DNA from: Branchiostoma lanceolatum
Lineage: Eukaryota > Chordata > Leptocardii > Amphioxiformes > Branchiostomatidae
NCBI RefSeq assembly: GCF_035083965.1
Contig: NC_089724.1
Location: 7,728,501-7,792,500, forward strand
DNA: 64,000 bases
Direction: 5' to 3'
In this document: positions 48,901-59,299 of the stretch, in pieces
How the letters are laid out: every line of letters starts with the position of its first letter
Position numbering within the stretch: the first letter of the stretch is position 1
Position numbers and translations under genes: made by a program
Notes under the pieces: generated by a model
What the model saw: only the letters and a program-made list of their open reading frames with translations
The model's database searches: none
Told to the model about the DNA's origin: nothing

Positions 48901-51900
48901 ACCAGTAAAATCTTGTCTATATGTGGGATCATTCGTCTTCCAATGTCTCGGAAAAAGAAGTTGAACCCAATTAGTAAGAATATTATTATTAAGCGCAAGT
49001 ACTAGTAGTTAGACTAGTAGTCACATGTTATGTTGTGCATCATTGTCCATCCCTCCTTTTCATGTTACATGTACTTGCTACGGGCAAGAACTTGCAATAA
49101 AATTTCTACATGAACTCAGTCTACATAATTCATACTTTATTTATGACCATTCGAATATTCAACAAATCTTACGGACTTACAGCATTCCATTATTGATTTT
49201 CATCTATAAATGTAACAGTATGTGATACCTGTATCCTAATTCCTTGTGAAGAAATGCATGGTTTGTAGCTGTTTTTGTCATTTTTCTTGCTTGGATGTCT
49301 CTAGATGCTGAATCCCCAGGTGTTGATGAACTAAGATCCACCTACCAACAAGCTGTGGACTACTGCAAAGACAGCCTGCAGCAATGTGAGTCAGACTTTT
49401 GATATGCAGAACTCTTACATTGGTCACTTGATATGATCATAATAAACTTGGAAAGACACTAAGAATCGGGAAAATTGATAAAATGTTAAATACAAATATC
49501 TTAGGTCATGATATGGTAAAAACTCACAGTCTCTTCAAAGTTGAAGTTAGATTGTCTCTTCAAATTGTTCAGGTACAGGAACGGGTCCGGACCTGTACCT
49601 AAACCTCTGTACCGGTATCTGTCCCCTGTACCTGATGTTACATTCAGGAACGCAGCACTAGTTATGGAATGGGTACCAACCATAACCATATCAGCCTATG
49701 TGATATACTGGCATGATTCAAACTGATAGCAGAACTGAACAATCTCTTTCTCCACAGACTTTGGTGAGACTGGTGACCCACAGTGCACCTTACAAAGGTC
49801 CTGGGCAAGAATAGAGGTATGTGTGCTGGGGTGTTAGAATACTTGTCAATGCTAGTTTATTTGCAGTAACTTTAAAGTTTGAAATATTCAAACATTGATG
49901 TTTTCATTGGAGCTCATTTCATGGTAGTGATCATAGTGCAATGCTAAAATTTCTTCCAACACTAAGGTACACATGGATCAAACTTTCAGCGACCACTGTC
50001 GCCTTCTTCAGGATCAATAATGACCAATCACTTCCGAACGTAAACCCATGAGAGTTACAGACATATGACCTTATTGACACGACTGAATTTATGGATACGT
50101 GACGTCAGCAATTGGTCAAACGTGCCAGGAAGTTTATAACGCCTGCCGTCTCTGTTTAGTGATGGTTGGAGTGACCTGATATATATTGGCCTCCTTTATT
50201 CCTCTAACAACGTAGTACAGTGTCCAATATTCTTACTTTGTCTAGTGAAATGGCATGGTCCAGTGATTCGATATGTTGAGAGACTTTCAATGACAGCTGG
50301 GGCCTTTGTGTTCAAGGAATCTAGTGCTTAAAACATTGATGTTTAAGGCACTGTGTCATACCTTTGACCCCAGGCCAAGCACTGCAAGAATATGGGAAAG
50401 GCAAGGGAATTATGGGATGGCATCATGGCGGAGGGGCACGGGAGGGAGGCTCAGATGTGGCTTGAGTATGCAGACCTGGAAAGGTGAGTCGAGCAGATTC
50501 TTCAAGGAGGCGCAGTTTCAATTACAATTTAGCCCACAGTTTTTGCCATGTGGCCCCATAGTGACTTGACATTTAACAATATATATTATGTTCCAAGACA
50601 ACAAGTATATGACGACTGTCTTTAAGTTCTTTCTCAATCAATAAATGGGTATTAAACTTTTTAAAGTATAATTTTGTACTTTCAGAGGTTATTAGTAATG
50701 ATTGTTCTGCATTCAATCTGACAGCAGAAATCACATTGAAGTGTGACACACATGTTAAGATAGTCATGACCCTGGCTATGTCTATCTATTTTGATTAATC
50801 TTACTGGTAGACTATTAACTTCTTAATCTTGTATAATCACAAAGAAGATCTTGCCAGTCTTTTGGTGTTCGTATAAAACTCATGATATTTTGTTATGTAT
50901 TATTTCTCTTTTATTCAGATCATTTGGAGACGCAGAACGCAGCAGAAAAGTGCTGCAGAAGGCTGTTAGTAAGGCCAGCGACTGGCCAGAGTCAGTCTGT
51001 GAGGCCCTCATCAACTTTGAAAGGGAAGAAGGTGAATGTAGACAAGGCTGTTGTCTGTCACTACACTTCTAGTAGTACTGAAAAATAAGTCATATGGATC
51101 CAGTTTAGCTCACTGAAGATCTATTTTTCCACTGGTCGTGACAGAGAAGACAGACGCTATGTACAGTGTTTACAGGTTCCTTGTACCAGGAAAATTCTCC
51201 TAGCTCTTAACGACAAGCACAATGAACAGTGGACCACGGCTTTGCGTCCCGTCCTAACGACTGCGACCCTTACCGATGGCGTGCATGTCGAGTGAGTGAC
51301 ACTGCTTGATATTAACAGATGCCATTCTACCGAATATACTGTAACATGATTTATATCCTACAGATTAAAGATGAAAATTGTGTTATTTTTTTGTAGGTAC
51401 ACTTGAAACCTACGACAATGCTGTAGCCAGATGCGAGGCTCAGCTCAAGAGAGTCCAGGAGAGAAGAGCCAAGGTGAGATATACATTTGGACCAACTTTT
51501 CTGTTCGTCAATTCAGATGGTGACATAAAGCCGGCGACCCAATGTATGAGGGAGCTTCAGGCTCCAAGCGTCAAACCTCTGCATATAAAAGACCCCATCA
51601 CACTTATCGAGAAGAGTAGGGGTGACCCGGTGTGCTTGGCTCTACTTGAAAAGGCGTCAGGCTTCACCACAATGGAGGATGACTAGCCTGCTTTACCTAC
51701 CTTACATGTATCTTCTGTATGCACTGTTTGTGACTGTAAGTAGAAACAGACAATGGAACACCTACAGATCTTCCCCCTTCTGCCAGAACTCTGTAGTTTG
51801 TAGTTTGATATTGTTAACTTTGTATAATTGTTACACAGCCTTATGCTAGTTTTATCATTTATGTACATATGTAAACTCTGTGGTGTTCATATGTGTCATG

Positions 51901-54900
51901 TAGTTTTGTCCAGTCAGTTTGGACCATAGGAAGAGTAGCTTTTAAGCTAATTGTGGATCCCAATAAACTCAAACTCAAACTCTGCACACAAGAAGTCCTA
52001 TGCCCAACCCCTAGTCAGTTCTTTACAGGACAAGTGTAATGTACTTTGAGAACTAATAGCTGAGTAGTGTTGTTTTATAACATGTTACTTTCATTTTGAA
52101 CTTCATTTCATTTCATAGGTTTCAAGATTCCCATGTACATGTGTATAGAATTCATTAGGTACTTATTATATAATTTTGACTTTTATCTTTCATCATTTGA
52201 TTTAGAACAAGAAGAGCTTAGCTGGTATATGTGTGTCTGTCTGTCATGTGTTAAACATGTACTTGTAATAAGCAATTTTTATTTTCTTTTGTAGCAAGCA
52301 GAAAAGGAGATGGTGGCAGCCCAAGCAGAGGAACAGAAGGCCGAAGCCAGGAAAAAGAACAGGGCAGAGAAGAAGACTGCCAAGAAACAAGAGATGAAGC
52401 AAGGACAGAAGAGAAAGGTGGGATGTTCATCATCAATGTATAAACAATCCTTTTTGACACAACAAAAGTACAGCGACTTCCGTAAGGTCTTCTACAACTA
52501 TACAATCATACAAACAAACAAACAAGTGGATACAAATCAATTAACCTAGTATATACAAGTACATGTATGTGAATAGATCAACATGTTGAGTTTGACATAT
52601 CACTTAATATACATTTTGTACTACTAGTTCGAAGATCTAAACATTCTTTGATATATTTACCTATTTGCACACAGGAAAGGTTATGTCCTTGTATATACTG
52701 GTAGTCAAACCTGTATACTTGTTCTACATAAACATAATACACCTGGCCAATATGACCACTTTTTGGCAATCACTTGGATAATTTTCCTATTGACACAAGC
52801 ATTTAGAACCCTGTCTATAGTAACCACCTGTCCACATAGACCAGATTTTATAGGTCCCCTGATTGGTCTTTTTGGGCAGGTTTGACTGTACTTCTGCCCA
52901 TATCCTTGCACATGTACATGAACCTATAATAGGAAAAACATTGTAGGATAGGTGGATTCACACAAAGTCAAAGCGACAGCCATCTTTGTGCTGTAACACC
53001 CACATTCTTTTCTTTCTAGTTGGATCATCAGCCATTTGTGAAGTCAGGAGGCACCCTTCACACAGTGGAGTCATCAGTGGATGAGGAGGGGTTCAAAGTG
53101 CCTTCCATGCCTGCACCCAAGACTGGGAAGGCACCCGAAGAGCCACCAGTGAAGAGGGCCAAAGGTCTGCATCGTTTTTTACAAGTCACAATCTTGAAGT
53201 TGTTGTTTGCAGTTAAGTCATTGTTTTCATTTAAGTCAAATGCAAACAACAACGCTCTCATGAAAGATGATACCTTGTTCAGACTAGTGGCAAGGTGTTT
53301 GAGGTCCTGGGTTAAAATCCGGGGTCCCCTGATTTGTCCTGTTGATGTTGTGCCCTTGGGAAAGGCACTTCTTGACACGACTTTCCTCACTTCACTCAAG
53401 TTTAATTGAGTACCTAGCCATGTTTGAGGAGAGCCACACCTTGATCACGTAAAAGAACCCACCACACTTACCAAGAAGAGTAGGGGTCCTTCCCGTGAGT
53501 GGACCATATAGAATCTGTCCAGATATGCTGCTTGTACTGGTCAGTACAAACCTGGTATGTTATGCCTTGAGGCGGTTTACCGGGTATGCAGAACAAACAA
53601 ACAAACAAGACTGCCCAATGTTTCAGATTGCATTATGTGATGGTTTTCATTCTACGATGCGTAAAAGTTATCTCAGCCAATGTGAACATGATTCGTGCTT
53701 TGTCAAATTGTGTTTCTGTAGAATTAGCCTTGAGAATATGCTTGCGGGTGCCCTCACAAAATAACTCAAATCTCAGTATCCAGAAAAGGTCTCACATTTT
53801 GCAGAATCATCACATTCTGATCTCCCTGACTCTCAGGCGATGAGACAGAGGAGGTGACGTTTTCGACGTTTTCCGCGGCGTGGCAGTCCATCCACGAGGC
53901 CACGATCCCGCCCGCCCCCTCTCCGACGTCCACGGGAGATGTCCACGTCCACGACCCCGAGAGGGAGCGGAGGTCGGTGTTCGTCAGTAACCTGAGCTAC
54001 AACCTGCAGAACCCCCAGGACAAGATGAGAGAAGTCTTCTCAGAGGTATGTCTGCTGTCACTCTCCTCTAACTATGTATAGCTAGCTCTTTTGTTTTAAA
54101 GGCACCCAGAGCATTTTATGAGGCTTGAAAACTGGAAATATTCTAGTTGCTGTAATTATTATGAAATTGACATTTAATGCCACTGTTAACCACATTTGCG
54201 TACGGATTTCTTATCAAAAGTGCTCAAAAGCAGCACAGACATAAGCTACATTGTGATCTTTTAGTTTCACTCGCCTAGTGTAAATAGGCCGATACCATAG
54301 CCCCGCCCACCTCCGTCAAAACGTAGAAATGCAAAATTAAAACATAAAAATGCAAATATTTGACGGACATGCAGTCACTCTCTCATTGGTCGAACCGCTA
54401 ATTGTGACATATGGTATAGTGTTATTGAAACTTACTATGTGTAGGAATGACTAGAAATTTGCCTTTTTTTACTTAAAGTTTCAAGCCTCATGAAATGCTC
54501 TGGATGCCAAGAAAATGTTGATGATGATACGGCAAAAACTCAAGCGACTGAATAAGATTTTGAAAAAGTCAGCATCCACTATTTTTTGTCAGTGACTAAT
54601 GAAAAGAACTGGAGAACCAGGTTTTATACGAAAACTCTGAATTGAACATCTGACTGTTTCAAAATTCTATCCAGTTGCTTTTTTTTTAATTAGTAACTAT
54701 TTTGGCGTATCTTATTACCTGGATGTCTAATCTTCATCAACGTCAAACTTTACAGTCTGTATACCTGAATAGCACTACTAACAATACAAGATATTAGACA
54801 ATACATTTATTCTAAAATTAACTTTGTCTACAATTATACATTCAAATGTTCTGAACTTCTAAAATGTAACGATCACTATATGAGTATTTAGTTATTTAGT

Positions 54901-57900
54901 GTAATGACCTCCAGACTTCACAGAGAGCCTTGCTGTTAATCATTTCTACTTGATGTTTAGAGGTTGATACTTCTAAAGGGTCAGACTTAACAGAATGTAA
55001 TAAGTGTTAAAGCTGAAGATAGACTGTTAAAGTGTTACATATTACCTTGCAATTACGAAAAGCTCTGAAACGTCAATTTTGGATACCTTAAACAAGAAAA
55101 ACTAATTTTCTTCCAAAAAAAATCTGTGATGTTACCTGATAGTGTGGAGAAGTGGCAGACGTGAGACTGGCCTTCACAAGTAAGAAGAAGTTCCGAGGAT
55201 TCTGCTATGTGGAGTTCAAGGATGAGGTATGTGTAATGCTGTATCTATCACTATTTTTTCTTTGAACCATTGAGAACTACTAACACCCTCCACTTCAAGT
55301 TTAGAATTCCACTTTTCCCATTTTGACAAGTGCTTATATTTTCAATATAAAAGCATTCAAGTGAAAAATGCTTACATATAGTTGATGAGTATGATGTACT
55401 TGAGTATGATGTACATGAGTATGATGTACATGAGTATGATGTACATGATTGATAATAATAACTTTCATGAATATTCATTTTGAAAATTTTCTTCCTGCAG
55501 GAATTTGCAGGAATTCCTGCAGAATCTGCAGGAATCCCTGCAGGAAGAATTTGTCCTGCAGGAATTTCTGAGAACTATCTTCTCTCAGACATTTACATGT
55601 AACTAAATCTTGGGAGCTGTGAATGCATCAAGTTTGCGGTGATTTACTTTCACGGTTCGGAGAAAATGAAGTTTTTGCAGTGATTTTTAGTTCGCGGTTG
55701 AATCAAGGTTGTAGCAGGTGGTCAGAAGACAGAACAAGCATTTTTGCAGTGGTCTTGAGTTCATGGAGAAGAGTTTACCGCAAAAATCGTGAACATTAAA
55801 TCACCGCAAACTTAAATGCATTTACTGTATGTTTCTTTTTCTGATCAGGTTTGACTTTTGCTTTACAATATGATCAACCTGACTGCATGCATTTCTAAAC
55901 AAACAAATATAGACTTGAAAGTGGTTTGGTTTTAGTGTCAGACAACAGTGTTAATGTTGTTCCAGTCTGCTGCTGTGAAGGCATTGTTGCGATAGGTACT
56001 TTTGTTATGATTAGAGTCAAGAACGTTGATTTATGATGTTATGATTCATCTAACTGCATGTATGTCTAAATAAACAAAAATGAAAAATAAAAAACAATCG
56101 ATACTTGAGGGTGGTTTGGCTTTAGTGTCAAACAAAAGTGTTGCTGTTGTTCCAGTCCGCTGCTGTGAAGGCCCTGGGTTTCGACCACAAAGAGGTGGAA
56201 CGGCGCCCCCTGTTTGTTTCCCCCTGTATTGACAAGAGGAAGGGAGACAAGTTCCATGGATTTCAGGTGAGCATGGCTTGATACTGAAATAATCAATCTT
56301 GTAACTGAAGCATCCTTTTACAGTGTTGGATATCATATTTATTTCATCATAAATGTTTCTATTGTATGCACTTTTATCAACATGGTTTTTAAACGCACTT
56401 AAAACTTAATGGAAAGTTGCCAATGCGACCTCTCAGCCATTATCAAGCACAGTACAGTCCATGGTATATGGTCAGTAAGCTTTGTCTAAAGCAACCAACT
56501 GCGCCGCAGTGTGATTGCATTAAGTTACAGTACGACTAGTGGAGGTTTCACTTTGAAATGCCCCCAAGACATTTTTTTTAAACACAGTTATGTAATACTG
56601 GATTTAGTTGGTCAGAAATTACCCGTGCAATGACAGCCTTTCTAGTGTTGAATTGGTGCAGGGTTTACAATCACAATATAACACACAGGTGGTGCTGTCG
56701 CAAGGGTCTGGGCGGCTGTCAGTCGGCACCACCAGGTGACCTCAATACGACCTTCCCCAACCTAATTCAGGTACCCATTCACACCTGGGTGGGGTGAGGA
56801 AAGTCGTGTTAAGTGCCTTTCCAAAGGGCACAACGTCGGTGACATGACAGGATTCGAACCCGGGACCACTTGGTTCTGAGCCAAACGCTCTGCCATTAAG
56901 CCACACGACCCCACTTAAATTTGGAAAGCTGATGGTGCGGTTTTGCTGATTCCTTTTACCTGATGTTTTGTTTGATTGTTTTCCTTCAGTATGCCACCAA
57001 GCTGGAGAAAAACAAGCTGTTTGTGTCCAACCTGCCGTTTACTGTCACCAAGGAGGCCCTGGAGAACATCTTCAAACAGGTGGGGGACTGGTCTGAGAGA
57101 CTGCCTCACTCAGCAGTCTTAGTCTTACATATATATCTTACTTATATACATATATGTTATATGTATATTATGTTTGTATGTGACTTTATTACATTGTGTT
57201 CTACTTGTTTAAGTTTTAAGTTTTGCAAGAGTTTAGGTGTGAAGTCATTTGTTGTGATATGATCAGCCATTGCTGCAAGGTTTTGAAAAGTTTCCAAGCA
57301 TACAATATGTTGAGACCTGTTAAGTTTTTAATGCTGTTTTTGTGCATAGCATTCATCATTATTTTTTTCTACACATTTTTATTCAAACATACATAAATAC
57401 ATTGTATAATAGCACATTTGAATGTACACATTTACGATTCCACAAATATACAATACATATTGGTACAGGGGCCATTTCCACTTGCTATTTGGCTAGAGTG
57501 TGCTCCCTATAACTTTTTTGTCAGGGGTGCCGTGTTTCACCCCCCCCCCCCCCCCCCTGGATTTTCTGTGCTAGGGTCTCTTCCCTAGGACTTCTGTGCA
57601 GGTGTGTCTTGCCTGGGTTTCGGTGCTGGGTTTTCCTTCCCAGTGTTTTGATTCATCAATATTATAATATAGAGAATAGTGAATAGTGAACTTGAAGGTG
57701 ATATTGGATTAAGATGCATTTTTACTTCTTCTTACATGCTAAAAAAGTAGACTGCGTACAGTTGCTAAGTTCCCACTGTGTTTGTTTCCCAGCATGGTCC
57801 GTTGAAAGGAGTGAGGATGGTTACCTACAGGTCGGGTAAGCCAAAGGGACTGGCTTATGTGGAGTATGAGGACGAGGTAAGGCTTATTCAGTTATAGTAG

Positions 57901-59101
57901 CTCATTTACTGTAAATTAGGCCATGTTGATTTGATTATATGGATGACAAGTTTTAAAAAAAACGTTTTCAGCCATACTGTAAATCATATAAAGCAGCTGC
58001 AAAATAGGAAATATGTGCCATAAATTGAAAAGAAATCTTTCGCGAAACAGATAGTGACATAGTACATCAAAGCAAATTCCAAAGTCAAAGAAGAAGATGT
58101 GAAAGAAAAAAGTTTTATGTTCGCGGTGAAACGGTCGCTGCGAAAAACTGCGAACATAAAACCACCACGAACATTTCTGCATTTACAGTCCTAGTTGCTG
58201 TCCTTGGTGCTGAAAACTTTTCACATTGCCTTATTCAACATGGTTCACACTTTTAACCTGTGTTTTAGCAAACGGCCAGCCAGGCAGTCCTGAAGACAGA
58301 CGGGCTGATGATCGGGGACAGGAAGATCGAAGTGGCTGTCAGCAACCCTCCCACACGGAGAGGGGGGCCTCATGGGGAGGGGGTGAACGACAGGCTAAGG
58401 TAGGAAAACGTTTCACCTGTAGCACTGTGTACCTAAACTCATGTTCAGATTCAGGTCCGGATTCAGGTCCAGAGGTTCAGGTCAGGACGTGAACCCATGG
58501 CATATGTGTGCTAGAAATATATTTATTTTTTTCAGTTACATATAGAATTCCATGTTGCCATAAATTTTACATGCAATTTGTCTAGACTAACAGCATCAGA
58601 ACATGTAAGCCTCAAGCAAGACATGTATGACTTGATACTGTACCTTTTATTTTATTTTATAGTACTCACTTGGCACAAGTGCATCCATAGGTTGCTAAGG
58701 CTTTAACCTTCCCCCTGCTGCCTAACTCTGTAACCAATAGAGAACTGAGTGCAAAATGGCTACTTCAGAGTGCTTAAGCATAAGAAAATGAAAGAATACC
58801 CTTTGCAAGGTGTTGTGAATTGACATTCGATACTTTTCTGTGCATTAGGGCCGACACATTTAAGGAGTCCCAGTACAGAGGGAAAAGTCGCACCCAACTG
58901 TCTCTCCTCCCACGGTCTCTCCACAAACCCACACCTACATCGGCCAGTACTTCCAAACCTCCTACAGGCAGCAACGGGACCACATCATCAGATAAACCAA
59001 CGACCACGTCAGATCAACCAACAACTAACCAGGACCCACTCAAACAGGGAGGCAAGAGACTCACTAATGCAGACTTTGCCAAAATGTTCTTTAAGAAGTA
59101 G
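37203..59101 (+). CDS. SART3: SART3, U4/U6 snRNP recycling factor (23 exons, complete)
   Basis: Nuclear HAT-repeat and RRM protein that binds U6 snRNA and reassembles U4/U6 (family knowledge). Exons: 37203-37331, 39695-39821, 40488-40592, 42252-42430, 42872-42977, 43879-44003, 45577-45732, 46357-46495, 48692-48799, 49305-49385, 49758-49816, 50374-50483, 50919-51031, 51397-51473, 52295-52417, 53020-53164, 53837-54045, 55143-55226, 56156-56266, 56990-57079, 57793-57876, 58269-58399, 58849-59101. All phases join: 2844 nt, 947 residues (human about 963). An acidic N-terminus is followed by HAT repeats (LWLDWLTDE, VWLEYIQY, LWDVYREFENAV, IQCIFERAI, RNCPWAAALW). Exon 15 is a Lys-rich putative nuclear signal. 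RRM1 is in exons 17-19 (SVFVSNLSYNL, RGFCYVEF). RRM2 is in exons 20-22 (LFVSNLPF, KGLAYVEY). The C-terminus NADFAKMFFKK is the conserved LSm-contact motif. Exon 4 starts inside a minisatellite. AATAAA lies at 59262. Confidence 0.97.
37794..37891. mobile_element. Perfect 41-bp-arm hairpin element in SART3 intron 1
   Basis: Left arm 37794-37834 and right arm 37851-37891 are exact reverse complements (starting tagccgtggcgactaacg), with a 16-bp loop. The flanking 10-bp repeat cactttagat (37784-37793 and 37892-37901) marks insertion. Zero arm divergence suggests a young element or strong arm homogenisation. Confidence 0.93.
38040..38585. mobile_element. Interspersed repeat family E, copy 2
   Basis: Shares long blocks with 39285-39665: gctgctagggggcccaaac, acatcacaagc, aggtcaaaagata, accagggggcccaaaat, atcatcataatccatccag and ggttcttga, and ends near tccatttttcatatggagat. 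Non-coding. Confidence 0.75.
38845..39045. mobile_element. Interspersed repeat family D, copy 3
   Basis: Shares gaatttcatagataaa, ttttgtgagttttgtctttt and the following block with 13665-13890 and 22440-22635. Confidence 0.55.
39285..39665. mobile_element. Interspersed repeat family E, copy 3
   Basis: Second copy in SART3 intron 1 of the 38040-38585 element, in the same orientation, interrupted by a CA run and ending tccgtttttcatggagatca just before exon 2. Confidence 0.75.
39866..39946. repeat. (CA)n microsatellite, about 40 units
   Basis: Uninterrupted CA run in SART3 intron 2, about 45 bp after the exon 2 donor, continuing as a CA-rich degenerate block to about 40050. Confidence 0.97.
40625..41045 (-). 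mobile_element. tRNA-derived SINE, minus orientation, degraded
   Basis: Minus-strand GGTTCGAAACC at 40985-40995 is a perfect B box; the body then reads gtgcccttgggacagccact and tcctcacttcactcc, shared with copies at 53275-53500 and 56686-56912. It lies in SART3 intron 3. Confidence 0.75.
41531..42290 (+). repeat. Exon-anchored minisatellite carrying the SART3 exon 4 acceptor
   Basis: Eleven copies of a unit containing a 3' splice site and the first codons of exon 4, plus a degenerate first unit. The units start (after acatgtag) at 41586, 41655, 41718, 41787, 41850, 41913, 41982, 42051, 42114, 42189 and 42252. Spacings are 63, 69 or 75 bp, all multiples of three, differing by a TGTACA hexamer. 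The last copy is the genuine exon 4. Upstream copies run into TAA (after ATC CGG/TGG) or TGA (after TAC TGT ATT). Very long open frames on both strands here are caused by the period. Confidence 0.97.
42528..42815. repeat. TG-rich degenerate array in SART3 intron 4
   Basis: Blocks of TGTGTG mixed with units such as gtgaatgtgtgtg and gtatgtctgctttt. It ends about 55 bp before exon 5. Not coding. Confidence 0.9.
43069..43262. mobile_element. Foldback-type repeat with TTCACGGT/ACCGTGAA boxes
   Basis: It starts attactgtaattc and contains several inverted TTCACGGT-type boxes. Similar boxes occur at 55620-55835 and 58110-58190. It lies in SART3 intron 5 and is non-coding. Confidence 0.55.
45115..45485. 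mobile_element. Interspersed repeat related to 6640-6960
   Basis: Contains tgcactggtgcacc, ttaggtgcaca and aagataaagtagaatgtcag, which read in reverse in the 6640-6960 block. Non-coding, in SART3 intron 6. Confidence 0.55.
47001..48215. mobile_element. 1.2-kb inverted-end element in SART3 intron 8
   Basis: Ends cagggtgcgaaatac and gtatttcgcaccctg are perfect inverted repeats, with GTTGCGC/GTTGCAC boxes repeated inside each end. The 5-bp duplication tgatg flanks it (46996-47000 and 48216-48220). A 116-codon plus-strand frame at 47697-48047 has no recognisable transposase domain, so it is probably non-autonomous. Confidence 0.9.
48287..48613 (-). mobile_element. LINE ORF2 C-terminal fragment
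   Basis: A 108-codon minus-strand frame has the layout of LINE C-termini: RRNVGALTLLHRMYYQ, an LLP motif, then RRTFIPATVKLRNSLPQDI and a FKCKVNAHL ending. There is no reverse transcriptase core. It lies in SART3 intron 8 just upstream of exon 9, in opposite orientation to the gene. Confidence 0.8.
53275..53500 (+). mobile_element. tRNA-derived SINE, plus orientation, degraded
   Basis: The B-box region is eroded (gggttaaaatccgggg), but the body gtgcccttgggaaaggcact, then tcctcacttcactca and the tail agaacccaccacacttac match the other copies. A fragment of the same tail occurs near 51590. In SART3 intron 16. Confidence 0.7.
54519..54745. mobile_element. Foldback element family A, long copy
   Basis: The left arm gatacggcaaaaactcaagc and the right arm tccagttgc, tagtaactattttggcgtat, cttattacctggatgtctaa flank a longer interior than in other copies. 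Located in SART3 intron 17. Confidence 0.75.
55378..55450. repeat. 15-bp tandem repeat (GAGTATGATGTACAT), 4-5 copies
   Basis: Nearly identical consecutive units in SART3 intron 18. The last three are identical. Confidence 0.92.
55494..55566. repeat. CCTGCAGGAATT-type palindromic tandem block
   Basis: Seven TGCAGGAAT-type units, several as the full palindrome CCTGCAGG, separated by aat/att spacers of varying length. In SART3 intron 18. Confidence 0.85.
55872..55998 (+). pseudogene. Decayed duplicate of the SART3 exon 19 acceptor and first codons
   Basis: Matches 56043-56172: a shared block from ctgactgcatgcat, gtggtttggttttagtgtca, ttgttccag, then TCT GCT GCT GTG AAG GCA. The copy soon meets TAG and diverges, so it cannot encode RRM1. 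It lies about 150 bp upstream of the true exon. Confidence 0.88.
56686..56912 (-). mobile_element. tRNA-derived SINE, minus orientation
   Basis: The minus strand has an A-box-like TGGCTTAATGGCAGAGCG and a perfect B box GGTTCGAATCC (56850-56860), followed by the shared body gtgccctttggaaaggcact. The acceptor stem does not pair well, so it is a SINE head rather than a working tRNA. In SART3 intron 19. Confidence 0.82.
57913..58190. mobile_element. Inverted-end element, copy 2 (related to 29128-29525)
   Basis: It shares aggccatgttgatttgatta, tatggatgaca, ccatactgtaaat and gcagctgcaaaa with 29128-29525, then ends with ttcgcggtgaaacggtcgct boxes. In SART3 intron 21. Confidence 0.75.
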
Positions 59102-59261
59102 TAAAACACTGTAGGTTGTAGGTACTGTATAAGAAAGGCAGCTGAAATACAAAAATAGACCATTCCTTACAACCTAGTATCTGCTTGTATTTTTTTCTAA
59201 TTTTTTTAAGTTAGAAGTTCTACCCATCTGTGGGTAATTAGAATGAAATGCCAAATTAATG

Positions 59262-59267
59262 AATAAA
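59262..59267 (+). terminator. SART3 polyadenylation signal
   Basis: AATAAA 161 bp after the SART3 stop codon, the first such hexamer in the 3' flank. Confidence 0.6.
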
Positions 59268-59299
59268 CATATACCTTTTCACCATATACACATCATGTA

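Noticed and set aside
51484..51686. An extension of SART3 exon 14 (open frame to 51686)
   Set aside because: A strong donor aag|gtgaga ends the exon at 51473, exon 15 joins in phase, and the following sequence includes a SINE tail fragment.
56828..56912. A functional tRNA gene on the minus strand
   Set aside because: A and B boxes are present but the acceptor stem does not pair and the sequence continues into a SINE body shared with two other loci.
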